The notes under the pieces: model-generated
Told to the model about the DNA's origin: nothing
Database searches by the model: none
What the model saw: only the letters and a program-made list of their open reading frames with translations
Shown here: positions 36,801 through 48,800 of the stretch, piece after piece
Layout of the letters: the number at the start of each line of letters is the position of its first letter
Position numbering within the stretch: position 1 is the stretch's first letter
From: Spongilla lacustris
Taxonomy: Eukaryota; Porifera; Demospongiae; Spongillida; Spongillidae
DNA length: 64,000 nucleotides
Assembly (NCBI GenBank): GCA_949361645.1
Contig: OX442422.1
Coordinates: 10,118,426 to 10,182,425, forward strand
Direction of reading: 5' to 3'
Translations under genes and position numbers: made by a program

Positions 36801-39800
36801 ATTTGTTGGGTCTAGTGTTGTGATGGTGTTAGGTGCTGGCAGAGGCCCTCTGGTGAGGGCAGCACTGAAGGCAGCACAGAGTGCTGACAGGAACATAAAA
36901 GTGTATGCTGTGGAGAAGAACCCTGGAGCTCTTGTGACGTATGTACCTCTGCTGGAGGTGCAGATGTGTCTGTTACACGGCCTCTATATTTTAGTCTGTA
37001 CAATCTGCAGGTAGAGGAGTGGGGAGGCAAGGTGACAATTGTGCCTGGCGATATGAGGCTGTGGAATGCACCAGAGAAGGTATTTAACTATCAGCAAGTA
37101 TGTCACCCTGCTTTTATACTGCTGTCATTGTTGTGATTATGTTTGGTTGATAATACGAGGAGGTAATCCTTATGTAATCCTTATGTAATCATTATGTAAT
37201 CATTATGTACTGTCAGCTGCTATCTTTAGAAGAGATACACTTTTGTTCTAAGCCATCTTTCAGATGTCTACAGTGCCAAACCTTCACAAATTTTTTTGTT
37301 CTGTTTTTAATAATAATAAACCAAAATGCAAATCTGAACATACATCTGGTACTCAAACTGTTTGTTAATATGCACTTGAATAAAACTGTTGTGGTCTTAG
37401 GCAATGAATAACTAGAGGGCAACACCCCACAACCTTTGGCCATGTCCCCTTAGGAACGTTGTTTAGTATTACACTGAAAGGATTGGTGTAAGAGTCGTTA
37501 CATGTATGATGTCATCACATGTATGATGTCATCAGTTAATGCCATCGAGGCTGAATGGCTTAAGAATTACTCTATCTTTGGCAATAATGCGAAGTCATTG
37601 TGTCATTGAGGTTGTCATTCAGTCCCTTAGGCAGGCTGCAAGGAACATATAATGCTTTTGTTAGCACATGCACCGACAGCGACTTCAGCTATGTCCAAAC
37701 AGAAATAACAACCAGAGATGACACAATGACATGGTATTACATTTATGTTGCTAAATTTAGGAATAATTATTTTATCTCCAATCCCTTGTTCCCTTCCTTT
37801 TTACACCATCATTGCCTTCAAATCCTATATACCACCAACTTTCTCAAAGAGAATGTTTTTTTATATCTTGTGATAATAAGAGCTGTGGTTAGTAAACCGT
37901 CTGGGTTATCCAAATTTGTCTACATATACTTCCGTCTCTAACACATTGATTACACCCTGCAGCTTTTATCTAGCTCTGATGTATTGTATACATGTAGGTT
38001 ATTTCTTTGAGGTAATGAATATGTTAAAAGCTTTGTAGTAACATAACATGCTAACCAATTCTTTGTTTGGGCAAATTGGCTGGCTCAGGGAGGTTAAGGA
38101 AGCCTATACAAGAAAACATGTTTACTTGCTGTTGACAGTATGTCGACAAGTATGTTCATGATTGCATCATTATGACAGCGTGCAAATAACTGTTTATTAA
38201 TGCAGTGCTAATGTGCAGAAGATATTATTGTAAAGCAGTCATTCCTGTTACCATTCCAGGGTACTCCAGCACTTAGATTTCGTAGGCCTAAACATATATG
38301 TTGCAGCTGTCGAGTGGGAAAGGTCAATTACGTCATATTTGATGCCTTAAGAGAAAAATGGCGGAGATGAAGATGATGGTGGATAGGAGGAGTTTTGTGC
38401 CTGGTATGTTACACAATGTTTCTATTGCTCATCTACGCTTAGGATGTGATTGAAACGTTCTTGGTTCGCTAAATTTCGTCGTGTTTATGTAAATATGCCG
38501 CCATTTTGAATAGATACTAAGCAAGATTGCCACGAAGGCTGATATAAATCTTACTCGACCTAAGCGTAACTTTATGTAATGAGTAGAGCTGTAATATATT
38601 ATTGCTCGATCTGTGCGTTGCTATATCTCTGCCTCTATTGGTCAATGACTGATCATCATCAAAATGTACGTATGCAAGCAAACCTGAACAATCGAGCAAC
38701 ACAATATATTAGGTGGACATTTATAAATAGCATTCTGAAGCCAAGTTTGACTGCGATGCAACATTTACTAGGGGTTTTACACTTTATGAAAGGTTAAGTA
38801 TGTATGGTCTGGGTGCGAGACATTGATAGGCTACCTTAACACCACTGAGGGGCAGGGGAACAATTGCGCAGATAAAACATGGAACTGTCCGACCATTATT
38901 TTGACCTCTGGGTTATAAACCATTCAGCTTCGATGGTGGGGAAATAAGCAGTAAGTGTCACACGATGTTTCTCTGATAGATCAAACATGTGATGACCAAT
39001 CTATTCAGTGTAGTTGGAATGCAATACAAAATAACGTCCTTAAGCTTTTACGTGAACCTCAAGGCTGACTAAACCATGACTTTTTTAACCAGTCTTACGG
39101 CCAAAGGTTGTGGGGTGTTATCATTGCCTAAGAAGGGAGAAACTCACCGAACAATTAGTATGGTAGTGGGTCAGGAGTAAACTGTCAATTCAAATATTGA
39201 CAATCAGTTGAGTGTTGTCAGATTTGTGTTTTGGCTTATTGATAAATTCCAAATTACAGAGAAAAAAATTCCAGCGACGAGTGTGATGGTTTGCACTGTG
39301 CACTTCTCATTTATTGTTCGTACATGCTGCATGGAGTTATGAGGTACTGCTTCATTGTATGTGCATTGGGGGGCCATTACATGTCACATGGCCCACAAAA
39401 TATGACCCAATTTAATTGATTAACTGTAGCCGTATTTTTTTGTATTTGATGATTTTTAATGGTTATTAACAATGTAGCTTTTGTTATCCTGTAGGCAAAA
39501 TGCTTAGTAATTAACAAAGTGTCTCTACTGTAGAGTATGGAGGAATGTTGATGCTCTGGTGTTTATCTATCTTAGGCTGATATCTTGGTGAGCGAGTTAC
39601 TAGGGTCATTTGGTGACAATGAGCTGTCTCCAGAATGCTTGGATGGGGCCCAAATGTTCTTAAAACGTATGTTTGTGGGAAGCTGTGATGTCAGTGACAC
39701 ATTGTGGGTCTTCCTCTTAGCTGGTGGTATCAGTATACCAAGTTCGTATACCTCATACCTGGCTCCTATCTGCTGTCCAAAGCTGTACAGTGAAGTTGGC

Positions 39801-39930
39801 CTTTACAGAGACAAAGAAAAGGTATTGCATGCATGCATGCATACATACATACATACATACATACATACATACATACATACATACATACATACATACATAC
39901 ATACATACATACATACATACATACATACAT

Positions 39931-39979
<49 letters not shown>

Positions 39980-42900
39980 TACATTAACATACATACTTAC
40001 ATAACCATCGCACTGTACACTTGATGCAATATGTACAGATGTCCACTATCTTTGGGCCACTTGTGTGACTTGCGTAGGTGGATTTTTAGACCCTTGGTAG
40101 TTTCAGATGTAAAGTTACACCCTGGGACTAGGCCAACTATTACTGTACTGGAGTCAGAAATTGAGGTAATGGATGGATGGTCTGGATCTTTGCAACTTAG
40201 ATGAATCTGAAGGGATGGATATAAAAGGGCAGTCTGTGAGGTAACAGGAAAAGAGTGGTCCCAAATGATTTTGGGCACGTGATGTTCAGTACATACGTAC
40301 GTACATACATATAACTCAGGGTTTAAGTGATTCCTGATGTATTTATGTGCTAACTGCTGCTTCACAATTAAATAAACCATTGAAGTTTCTCACTTGTATG
40401 TACCAAGATTTTCCTGTCATTACCACACATAAGCTAAAGAAATTAAAATTAACTGAAATCGATTATTTTATTTTATTTTATATTTTTACTAGTACCAATA
40501 ATAATAGAAACAGCACGATAAATAAGATACTGTCAACCAATGAAGGTCCAGCTCTTGACAGCAGAGCTCTTGCACAGGACCTCACCAAAGTGAGGCTGAG
40601 TCTGCCATAAATGGAAGCAGTGGCCTGGGGACTTGGTGCACCTCCTCAGCACCCCAGCAGCCATTGGTCTCCACTGCTAGTGGTGTGTTAATATAAATAT
40701 TCATAGTACATACTTTAAAAATGCAAAATAATATTTAAATCTTTAATTTGCTTATCTCGGGCAAGGTTCCTGTACATGTGGCTAGGTTCCTTGCAGGGGG
40801 CAACCTGGTGGCGCTGGAGAAGAACAAACCCAACTGCCCCCCCCCGACATCCGGCCTATTGCAGTTGGAGAGGCTATTCGGCATCTGGTTGGGAAATGCC
40901 TATGCTCCATGACTAAGGCAAAGGCCCATGACTTCCTCGCTCCTTTTCAACTTGGGGTAGCTTGTCAAGGGGGTGCAGAAAAGATTATTCATGGCCTCAG
41001 AAGCTGTGTGGACGAACATTGGCAGGAGGTTGATTTTGCAGTATTGAAGATCGATTTGCTCAATGCATTTAATCGGGTATCAAGGCAGGCCGTCCTGAAT
41101 GCGTGTGCCCTTCACATCCCAGAGCTGCTCCCATGGTCTCAATGGTGCTATGGGCAACATCCTGCTTTGTGGCACTCTTTGGGTACTATTTCATCAGAAA
41201 TAGGTGTACAACAAGGCGATCCCCTAGGTCCCCTTCTTTTTTGTCTTGTATTGCAACAGATAATATCAGCAATTGCGGAGGATGTTGACTGTGAATCACT
41301 ATTGTTTCACCACTGGTATATTGATGATGGTGTTGTTGCAGGGCCCGTTGCAGCCATTACTCGGGTTCTCGCCATCATCCAAGAACGTGGATCACCACTC
41401 AGCCTCAATATCAACATCGCCAAATGTGAGTTGTTCAGTTTGAGGGATCTAAGTTCTTTCCCAGAGGAGATGAGGCGATCGAATGTGCCACACTTTGAGA
41501 TCCTGGGGGCTCCCATAGGGGATTTAGTGTTCTGCGCAAAGTTTGTAGCGCAGAAACAGTCAGAGGCTTCCAAGTTGCTAAAGGAGTTAGAAGTTGTGGG
41601 TTCTATCGACCCCCAGGTGGCCCTACTTCTTCTCAGGCAATGTGGGAGCTATTGCAGACTAGTTCACTTAGCTAGGAACACTCCACCTCTCCTAGTCAAT
41701 GAGGCCTTTGCCTTGTTTGATGATGGTGTGCAGCAATGCTTTTCGGATTGCACTGCAGTGGATGCTTCTGCTGCCACCTGGCAACAGGCTCAACATCTGT
41801 TGGCTGAGAACAGAAAACACAACAGCAGCGACAAAAAGTGTGATGAATTGGGGTGGGCTTGTATCCCACTTGTTGTTGAGACCTACGGGTGTTGGGGGGC
41901 TGAAGCAGTGGCAGCATTATCAAAGCTTGCAGGTCGTCTCTCCATCAGGAATAATGAACTAAAGTCCAAGACCATTTTTAGCCTGTACAGCCGCCTAGGG
42001 TTGACATTAGTAAGGGCGAACTGTAGAGCTATCCTATCTAGGTTAACATGACTGTTAAAGGACTTACTTTAGTGTATATAATAATAAATGTGCATTTATT
42101 CCTTTCATGTATTCTCTCATAATTATACATGTACATGTACATGTACGTAACTAATTAATCATATACAATATTGTTTATTGCAAACTTATTTTTAACATTT
42201 GTATTTACTACTAAATCAAGATTTAACTAATGACCACTTGTTTTATTCTACAGTGCCGGTGCGGAAACGTAGAAAGTAACACCTCAGAACTGTAGATGCT
42301 TACAGTGATTCATTGTTTACTTAGGAGTCCCATAATTCGATAACGTGGTCAGAGCGGTAATGGTTATGGTTGCCTAAGTCAACAGTCCATATTAATAATA
42401 TTATGTAACTTTTCCAGCTGTCATGCGTGCTTCCTAGCTGAACTACTTGTACTTGTATTTACAACACGAATACTCGCGCGCGCGTTCACACGCACACGCG
42501 AACACACACATGCACAAACACAGTTAAGACCAATACACATGTGTGCTATATAACATACCTAGCTAAAGTTCGAAGGGTTCAGTGAAGGTGTAAAAGCTGC
42601 ATACTATACACGTATACACCTGCATGTGAAGTTTATTTATGTCATTGTGAATTCAACAACAAATTAAAGTTGACAGCACATGTAATACAGCTTACCTAGC
42701 GCTTCGACGTAAGCAGAGTGAACGGAAAGTGCTCCTTAATTAGGCTCATGTAGGAAAGCGTCGTATAAGCAGCTGGTTGGTTGTAAGATTTACGGAGGTA
42801 ATCTGTTACACCATATCCAGAAATGGCCCATACATAGGCGGTCATCTTGCTTTTTTTAATTCCATTATGGGGTACTTCAATACCAAGCACACCAGATTTT

Positions 42901-45696
42901 TCTCAGCATTTGCCAAATGGGGTACCATACATCGAGGACACTCATAGGGAAGCGCTACCTTAAATAGGAAAAATACAGCAACCCCACTAAAAATCATGGC
43001 AAATGTAGTGTACTAACAACCCCATTTGGCGAATGCTGAGAAAAATCTGGCGTGCTTGGTATTGAAGTACCCCATACATGTCTATGTGAAGATATACGGG
43101 AATATTCGTTGATTCGCAAACGGCGAATTAATTACTTCACGGATATGGTTTTGCCTTGATTTTAGTTAAAGAATGGTTAATGGAATAATTTTTTGAAGTA
43201 CAATCAGACCTGCTTATAGTACATTATAGAGTTGGTTAAAATTCAAATGGAATTAAAAAAAGCAAGATGACCGCCTATGTATGGGCCATTTCTGGATATG
43301 GTGTAACAGATTACCTCCGTAAATCTTACAACCAGCTGCTTATACGACGCTTTCCTACATGAGCCTACTGAATTAAGGAGCACTTTCCGTTCACTCTACT
43401 TACATCGAAGCGCTAGGTAAGCTGTATTACATGTGCTGTCAACTTTAATTTGTTGTCAGACAATGACATAAATAAACTTCACATGCAGGTGTATACGCGT
43501 ATAGTATGCAGCTTTTACACCTTCACTGAACCCTTCGAACTTTAGCTATAGCACACATGTGTATTGGTCTTAGCTGCGTTTGTATGTGTGTGTGTGTGTG
43601 TGTGTGCATGTGAACGCGCGCACATGTATTCGTGTTGTACATACAAAGTACAAGTAGTTCAGCTAGGAAGCACGTGTGATCGCTGGAAAAAGTTACATAA
43701 TATTATATTATAATAATATGGACTGTTGACTTAGGCAACCATAACCATTACCGCTCTGACCACATTATCGAATTATGGGACTCCTAAGTAAACAATGAAT
43801 CGCTGTAAAAATCTACAGTTCCGAGGTGTTACTTTCTACATTTCCGAGCCGGCACTGTAAATCATATTGCAAACTGTTGTCTAATTCCGTTTTGGAGTTA
43901 CTAAAGGTTGAAAAAAAAAATTGGTAATGATAAAATTTTATAATGTGTAAAACTATCTATTCCAACTTTAGTACCTAGACTTCATTATCTGTGCACAATG
44001 TAGTTGAGAGAAAGCACCCACACATTTGACTGGACTAGAGAGATGACACGCAACCTTTGATTTGGACGCCGTGGACTGTGCAGCCAATCGTAACCCTAGG
44101 TGGGAAAAAGTGAGGGTGTCTTTCCCCAAGCACAAAACACAAAGACCGCAGGCAGTACTGCCACTCCCAAATTTGCACTGGGCCATTTGTATTCAGCTTC
44201 CTAACATACTTGATCTTGTCGACCTCTAAATGAGGTTATGTCAACCATGCACAGTCACCTCAGCTTCACCCTCAATGCCAGGCCAGATGTGTCCCAAGCA
44301 CACTTTTAGGTTTTTTTTTAATATATAGGCATGCATTATAGCTGTATGTTATAATAATACTGTTGTGCACACATGTAATCCATAATATATAATTTACTTG
44401 CTCTTGTATATTAAATTTTTGTCACAAGCATAATATTTATTTATACTTTCTGTGGTCAAAATTACAGCAGCAATCACCAGTAAATTGTTATTTGTGTTTT
44501 AATTTACAGTACCTATGGTTTTTTTTAATCATTGTAAATATTGTTTTCTTCCATGTACAGGGTAATGCACTGGCTTCGTACGAAACACCATATGTAGTGC
44601 TGTTGACAAACATGAATGTGCTAGCAGAGCCTAAGCCTTGCTTCACCTTTGTTCATCCTAACAATGGTGGGCCATTTTGATTGGACTTATTATATGGTGA
44701 TAGTTAACATATACCCATCTTGTATTGCAGATGTTCCTATCAACAACCAGCGATATGCCTGTTTACAGTTTGAAGTGAAGGACTCAACTCTATTGCACGG
44801 ATTTGCTGGCTACTTTGAAGCTGTTCTTTATAAAGATATTATGCTAAGTGAGTTACTGTATCAGCACATGTGTCCTTGATGCTCTTATTAGCATGCACAG
44901 TAATTCTCTATGTACATTCATCTGAAGTTGGCAGCAGTTGGGTACCCTAGGATACCAGCAGATATTTTGGTTACCCAGCTAAGCATACAGAGCACAATGC
45001 CTGACAATAGTGTACTCCTGGCAGTGGGGAGCTGTGCATAGTGGGCAGAGGCACTTGAGAGCCTTCTCACAAGTGGCCCCTCGCTTAGCCGTACGTGCAA
45101 ATGTGTCTAAGTTAAGGTGCTGACCTACATGGCTGCCTCAATCTGTCACTGGTTAGAGGCAACTGATGCTCAACAGGATACTGAACTGGTTTACTTTGTG
45201 ATTCATGTGTACATACAATAGAAAACAACATTCACTATCTGTTGTGGATTTTTAATTTCTACATAGGTATTCACCCCAAGACCCACTCTGAAGGGATGTT
45301 CAGCTGGTTTCCCATTTATTTGCCAATTCATGTGAGTTCTTTTATAACGATATTACACTGCTACTTTCTGGCGTCTTTGAACGCCACAGCTTGGGGATGT
45401 CCACAAATTATACATCACGCATGAAAGACTCCTGGGAGGGTTCACAATTGACTAGATGGATGGCTCCATGAGTTGGGAATTTATAGTGGCTTACATGTAT
45501 ATCTAGATGGCACATGTACCAGATTATTTTATCCACCTATCAGTCACCAGTTTATGTGCAAAGATCAACTACCATCAAAACCCATGTCTGGAGGTGTTGT
45601 TCAACTTCAAAAGTGTGGTATGAATGGTGTCTTTCAAGCCCTGAAATATTCCCCATACATAACCCCAGTGGACGATCATCATGGATTGGACTGTAG
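30828..45696 (+). CDS. PRMT5: PRMT5, type II protein arginine methyltransferase (complete, 20 coding exons)
   Basis: Exons: 30828-30916, 31062-31263, 31475-31606, 31685-31750, 31879-31954, 32588-32698, 32914-32966, 33026-33070, 33862-33903, 33964-34035, 34249-34326, 34376-34428, 36816-36938, 36995-37079, 39576-39666, 39721-39821, 44561-44666, 44731-44847, 45267-45331, 45544-45696; every phase fits; 619 residues (human 637). The N-terminal TIM-barrel part shows [28 protein letters not shown] and [12 protein letters not shown]. The SAM site is [10 protein letters not shown] with YAVEKNP, and TYETFEKDP retains the phenylalanine that favours symmetric dimethylation. The double-E loop [15 protein letters not shown] keeps both catalytic glutamates. 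The C-terminal beta barrel has [29 protein letters not shown] and ends [12 protein letters not shown]5 with MEP50 symmetrically dimethylates Sm proteins and histones H4R3/H3R8/H2AR3. Everything needed for activity is present. Large introns host repeats and transposons. Confidence 0.97.
32806..32922. repeat. 17-bp tandem repeat carrying the PRMT5 exon 7 splice acceptor
   Basis: About seven imperfect copies of GTTACCTAGGCTACCCT. The acceptor TACCTAG|G used by exon 7 (starts 32914) is the last copy, and the exon's first codons (G-Y-P-V) come from the repeat unit itself. Confidence 0.88.
33526..33690. repeat. 22-bp minisatellite (about 8 copies)
   Basis: Unit GGGTACCAGACTAGATGAG plus three variable bases, in the PRMT5 intron between exons 8 and 9. 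Confidence 0.93.
34452..34605. repeat. About 22-bp minisatellite (about 6-7 copies)
   Basis: Unit is roughly TACATGTGATTGGTGTGTGG with TG, starting just after the exon 12 donor of PRMT5. Confidence 0.88.
35629..35790. repeat. Short inverted repeat (about 38-bp arms)
   Basis: Arms include TTTTAAGTCAGGCTGCCATA and its complement, separated by about 80 bp, in the intron between PRMT5 exons 12 and 13. Probably a decayed MITE. Confidence 0.75.
36318..36625. mobile_element. Near-perfect foldback hairpin (308 bp) in PRMT5 intron
   Basis: Arms of roughly 130-140 bp begin GTCCCTCTACTCTAATCCCT and end with its complement, sharing CGTTAACTGTTGTGCATTAT and TAACTCGTTACGAAGATATA. The centre is about 36440-36490. 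The high arm identity suggests a recent insertion or recent self-conversion. No target duplication was resolved. Confidence 0.8.
37080..39575. other. PRMT5 intron 14, no other gene seen
   Basis: A 2.5-kb intron with a short TTATGTAATCC repeat near 37166-37210. No nested exon, RNA gene or delimitable transposon was recognised. Confidence 0.5.
39829..39990. repeat. (CATA)n + (CA)n microsatellite
   Basis: About 27 CATA units followed by about 14 CA units, starting directly after the exon 16 donor of PRMT5. Confidence 0.97.
40761..42051 (+). pseudogene. Non-LTR retrotransposon ORF copy 1 (RT palm + C-terminal tail, internally deleted)
   Basis: The open frame 40909-42051 (380 codons) has RT motifs A ([14 protein letters not shown]), B ([12 protein letters not shown]) and C (YIDDG). 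In-phase sequence from 40761 ([15 protein letters not shown]) is separated from it by a frameshift at the C-run near 40837-40845 (then [18 protein letters not shown]). Compared with copy 2 at 51262-52620, about 700 nt are missing between CTAVDA (about 41750) and [13 protein letters not shown] (about 41840), yet the frame is kept. The loss removes the zinc knuckle and the endonuclease core. It lies in sense orientation in PRMT5 intron 16. The family type (REL-endonuclease non-LTR) is inferred from copy 2. Confidence 0.8.
42251..43857. mobile_element. Tc1/mariner-like foldback element, 1607 bp, TA target site
   Basis: Ends CAGTGCCGGTGCGGAAACGT and its inverted counterpart ending CGAGCCGGCACTG, both flanked by TA. 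Arms of about 670 bp (42251-42922 and 43019-43857) are inverted with high identity: GAGTCCCATAATTCGATAA, GGCCCATACATAGGCGGTCA and ACCAAGCACACCAGATTTTT recur as complements. The right arm has a unique insert near 43073-43250. No transposase frame was seen. The CAGTGCC terminus with TA duplication is typical of Tc1/mariner derivatives. Confidence 0.85.
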
Positions 45697-45850
45697 ACTC
45701 CTTGATACATGTGAAATGTACACCATTTGCATTGAACACAAGTATTATTCTGTTTATATATAACAAAATAATATTATCCACTGATGTTGTGAAGCTTTCA
45801 CCGCAGTCCTAAGAAGATAGATAATATAGTCACCCAATAATGCACATGTA

Positions 45851-48800
45851 TCAAGCAGTTCCTAACTCACATGCCAAGGTGGTTGTAGTTCCAGACTTCA
45901 AGATTTCTGTAGCTTCCTCTTCCGAAACCTTGCTCCACTCACTGCCAATGCAAAAGCCAATTTCCTTTCTTCTTTGCACTTCTTTGGCTTCCTCCATGTC
46001 TGCCCAGCGTACCTAGGTACAGGGTGGTCATCACTACATATAGCCATCAATACAGGCCCAGTCATCAGAATGAAATATTATATTGTATGCACTTCTCACA
46101 AACACCATGCTGACGCATACCCTCTTTCTCAATGATCCAGAGGAATCCATCTTTTTGGAAAGATATTCCTTCAAGCTCAGTTCCTGCCCTTGCTCCTCAG
46201 TCTCTGAATGATGTCTTTTTCTCCTCACAAAGCCATCAAGTTTGTCTGCAAGAGAAGGAAGACAAGTAGTTGAGTCCTGAGTGTAATTTCTGCTTTGGCA
46301 TAAAAGCAATGACACCGAGCGCAATAATCAAGACACTGTGCAGTACATGTTGATAAAGGGTGGATGGTGACACATAACTTGTAACAACAAGTATTTGCAT
46401 GCTTGCAATATATTCACAGAACTGATAATATTATGTTATGGTCACTATAAAAGTGTTTATTAAAACCTAGCTGCCTGAATATGACTTGGTGTGCCAATGT
46501 GTGTGCTAAGGCTGAGGATGATGACATCATACCTTCAACTATGTATGAATTGTACTGTATGATCTTTTAATTTTGTTGCAATTTTAAAAAAAGCAATGCC
46601 AGTAACAATGTACATGTACCTATTAACCAAATAATTCACAAATCCACCTGTGGCCTTGACTACTTACTGCTTAGAGAGCAGGCTGCAAAATGACAAAAAA
46701 TGTCATTCAAAGAGGGGTGCTTTTTTAGGAGGGGCAACTTGTCAACAACTGGGAAAACTCCGAATAGAAAAGCTTTCTTATCTTCAGGTTCAGGTGACAA
46801 ATTACTCAGCCATGAGCGACTAGTCATTTTCGAAGCTATTAGCCCAGAAAGTCTCACAATTAAGCAACAAGGTGTCAGCAAAAAGATCACCTGAAGTTGC
46901 CTCACATTGCTGACCTTAAAGTACACACCCAGGAGCTGTATGTATTCCATTTCACACTTCACATATGGAATGCAAGTGCCTTTCCCCATTTTAGGTAAGA
47001 GTGTGAAGTCATTCTTTTTCTTTGTTAATAACCTAGAAGTTAAGTCCCTGAATACTAATTACTCATGACACCTAATCATCCAGCATACTACCTGACGTAT
47101 CCAACAAGGCTTCTTTAGTTGTAGTGTGTCTGATGCATTAATATTCATTTCTTATTATTACTAGTACGAGTCCACATATTGAACTGTATGTATATTTATG
47201 GTATGCATTACTGGATATTACTCATAGTAAAACATTAAAGGTATCAAATATTTGCTGGTACCATCCAGGGCAAAGTTGAAAGCATTAATTATTCACGTCA
47301 TGCTACATTGTGGGTGTGATTCATCTCCTGCTAATTGTTTCCGAGTTGTATTCATAGCAACAGATACTACCTAACTTGCAGGAAATGAATAATGCCCACA
47401 ATATAGCAAAACACAGGACAGTACTGTAGATCTATTAGAGGTAACTGCTTTTGCAAACCATTTAAATTGCTTTATTTAATCATGATGTACTGCAACATGG
47501 CTGCCAGACACAACTCATATCTAATCACATCTCAGAATATCACACACATATGTACAGGTACCACACATAAATGCCAGTAACCTACAGATCACCAACCTAA
47601 AGTGTCCTCTGTGGCATCCTCCCATCGACTTGTTGCTACAGGAGTCTAGACATTGCATTTTGCAGGACACCACATTGTATTGCATCAGAAAAGTTCATTG
47701 GGCCACCAAAAGAAAAGCAATATAACACTATAGCAATGTGGTTATCCGAAATGACACGACTTCCGTTTTAGTCCATCTACATGGACTTGTATCCTACAGT
47801 ATTGGCCAATTGTCATACTGATGGCACGGAAAATATGTAACTTGTGCTAATGTGGGATCATATTCTAATCGCACAGCAGGAGGACCAGCAATATTCTTTA
47901 ACGCAGTAAACCAAACCTGTTCTGTAAGATTAGCCTCGTGTTTCATTCCTCTCTCATCACCAAGGTCAGCACTCTCCATCTCCACCTGCAAGGGGATCTC
48001 TGCAGCCTCACAACTGTACAACAACTACATATACCACACTATTAAACAAAATCATTTAAATAGAAAACAAACTTTTCACTTTCGTACAGGAAAGCTGCTA
48101 CATGCAAATAGACTTTAAGGACCAAAACAAAATAACTCATCACATAGCAATCAAGCTTTGGATTTGTTAATTTAGTAAAGTTTCCTCCCTTAAAACAGCC
48201 AGGTGCTGCCATGTCACTGGTATCATGTTTATTGACAACTGCATACCACAACACAATGGAAGCAGTTATTCCAGCAACATGACACCAAGATGCAAAACCA
48301 TGAGATGGCTAAATTTAAAAAACATTACCTCATCAATATTGGAGTCTGAGAGGAGAGTTGTAACATCCATTCTTAAAAAGTGTGGAGGAGTCTCATCCCA
48401 TCCAGCAGCAAGCTAAAGGTAAAGGTGTAAAATATTATTAAGTACCCTACCCTTAAGGCATTACTATTAAGTACTCTACCCCTAAGGCATTACTATTAAG
48501 TACTCTACCCTTAAGGCATTACTATTAAGTACTCTACCCCTAAGGCATTACTATTAAGTACCTACCCCTAAGGCATTACTATTAAGTACTCTACCCTTAA
48601 GGCATTACTATTAAGTACTCTACCCCTAAGGCATTACTATTAAGTACCTACCCCTAAGGCATTACTATTAAGTACCCTACCCCTAAGGCATTACTATTAA
48701 GTACCTACCCTTAAGGCATTACTATTAAGTACCTACCCCTAAGGCATTACTATTAAGTACCTACCCCTAAGGCATTACTATTAAGTACCTACCCCTAAGG

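Noticed and set aside
41307..41573. Minus-strand frame inside the RT copy
   Set aside because: It is the shadow of the plus-strand reverse transcriptase frame.
46660..46989. Minus-strand 109-codon frame as a YLPM1 exon
   Set aside because: It has no similarity to YLPM1. The phase-matched exon 47597-47645 ([11 protein letters not shown]) joins directly to 46121-46245.
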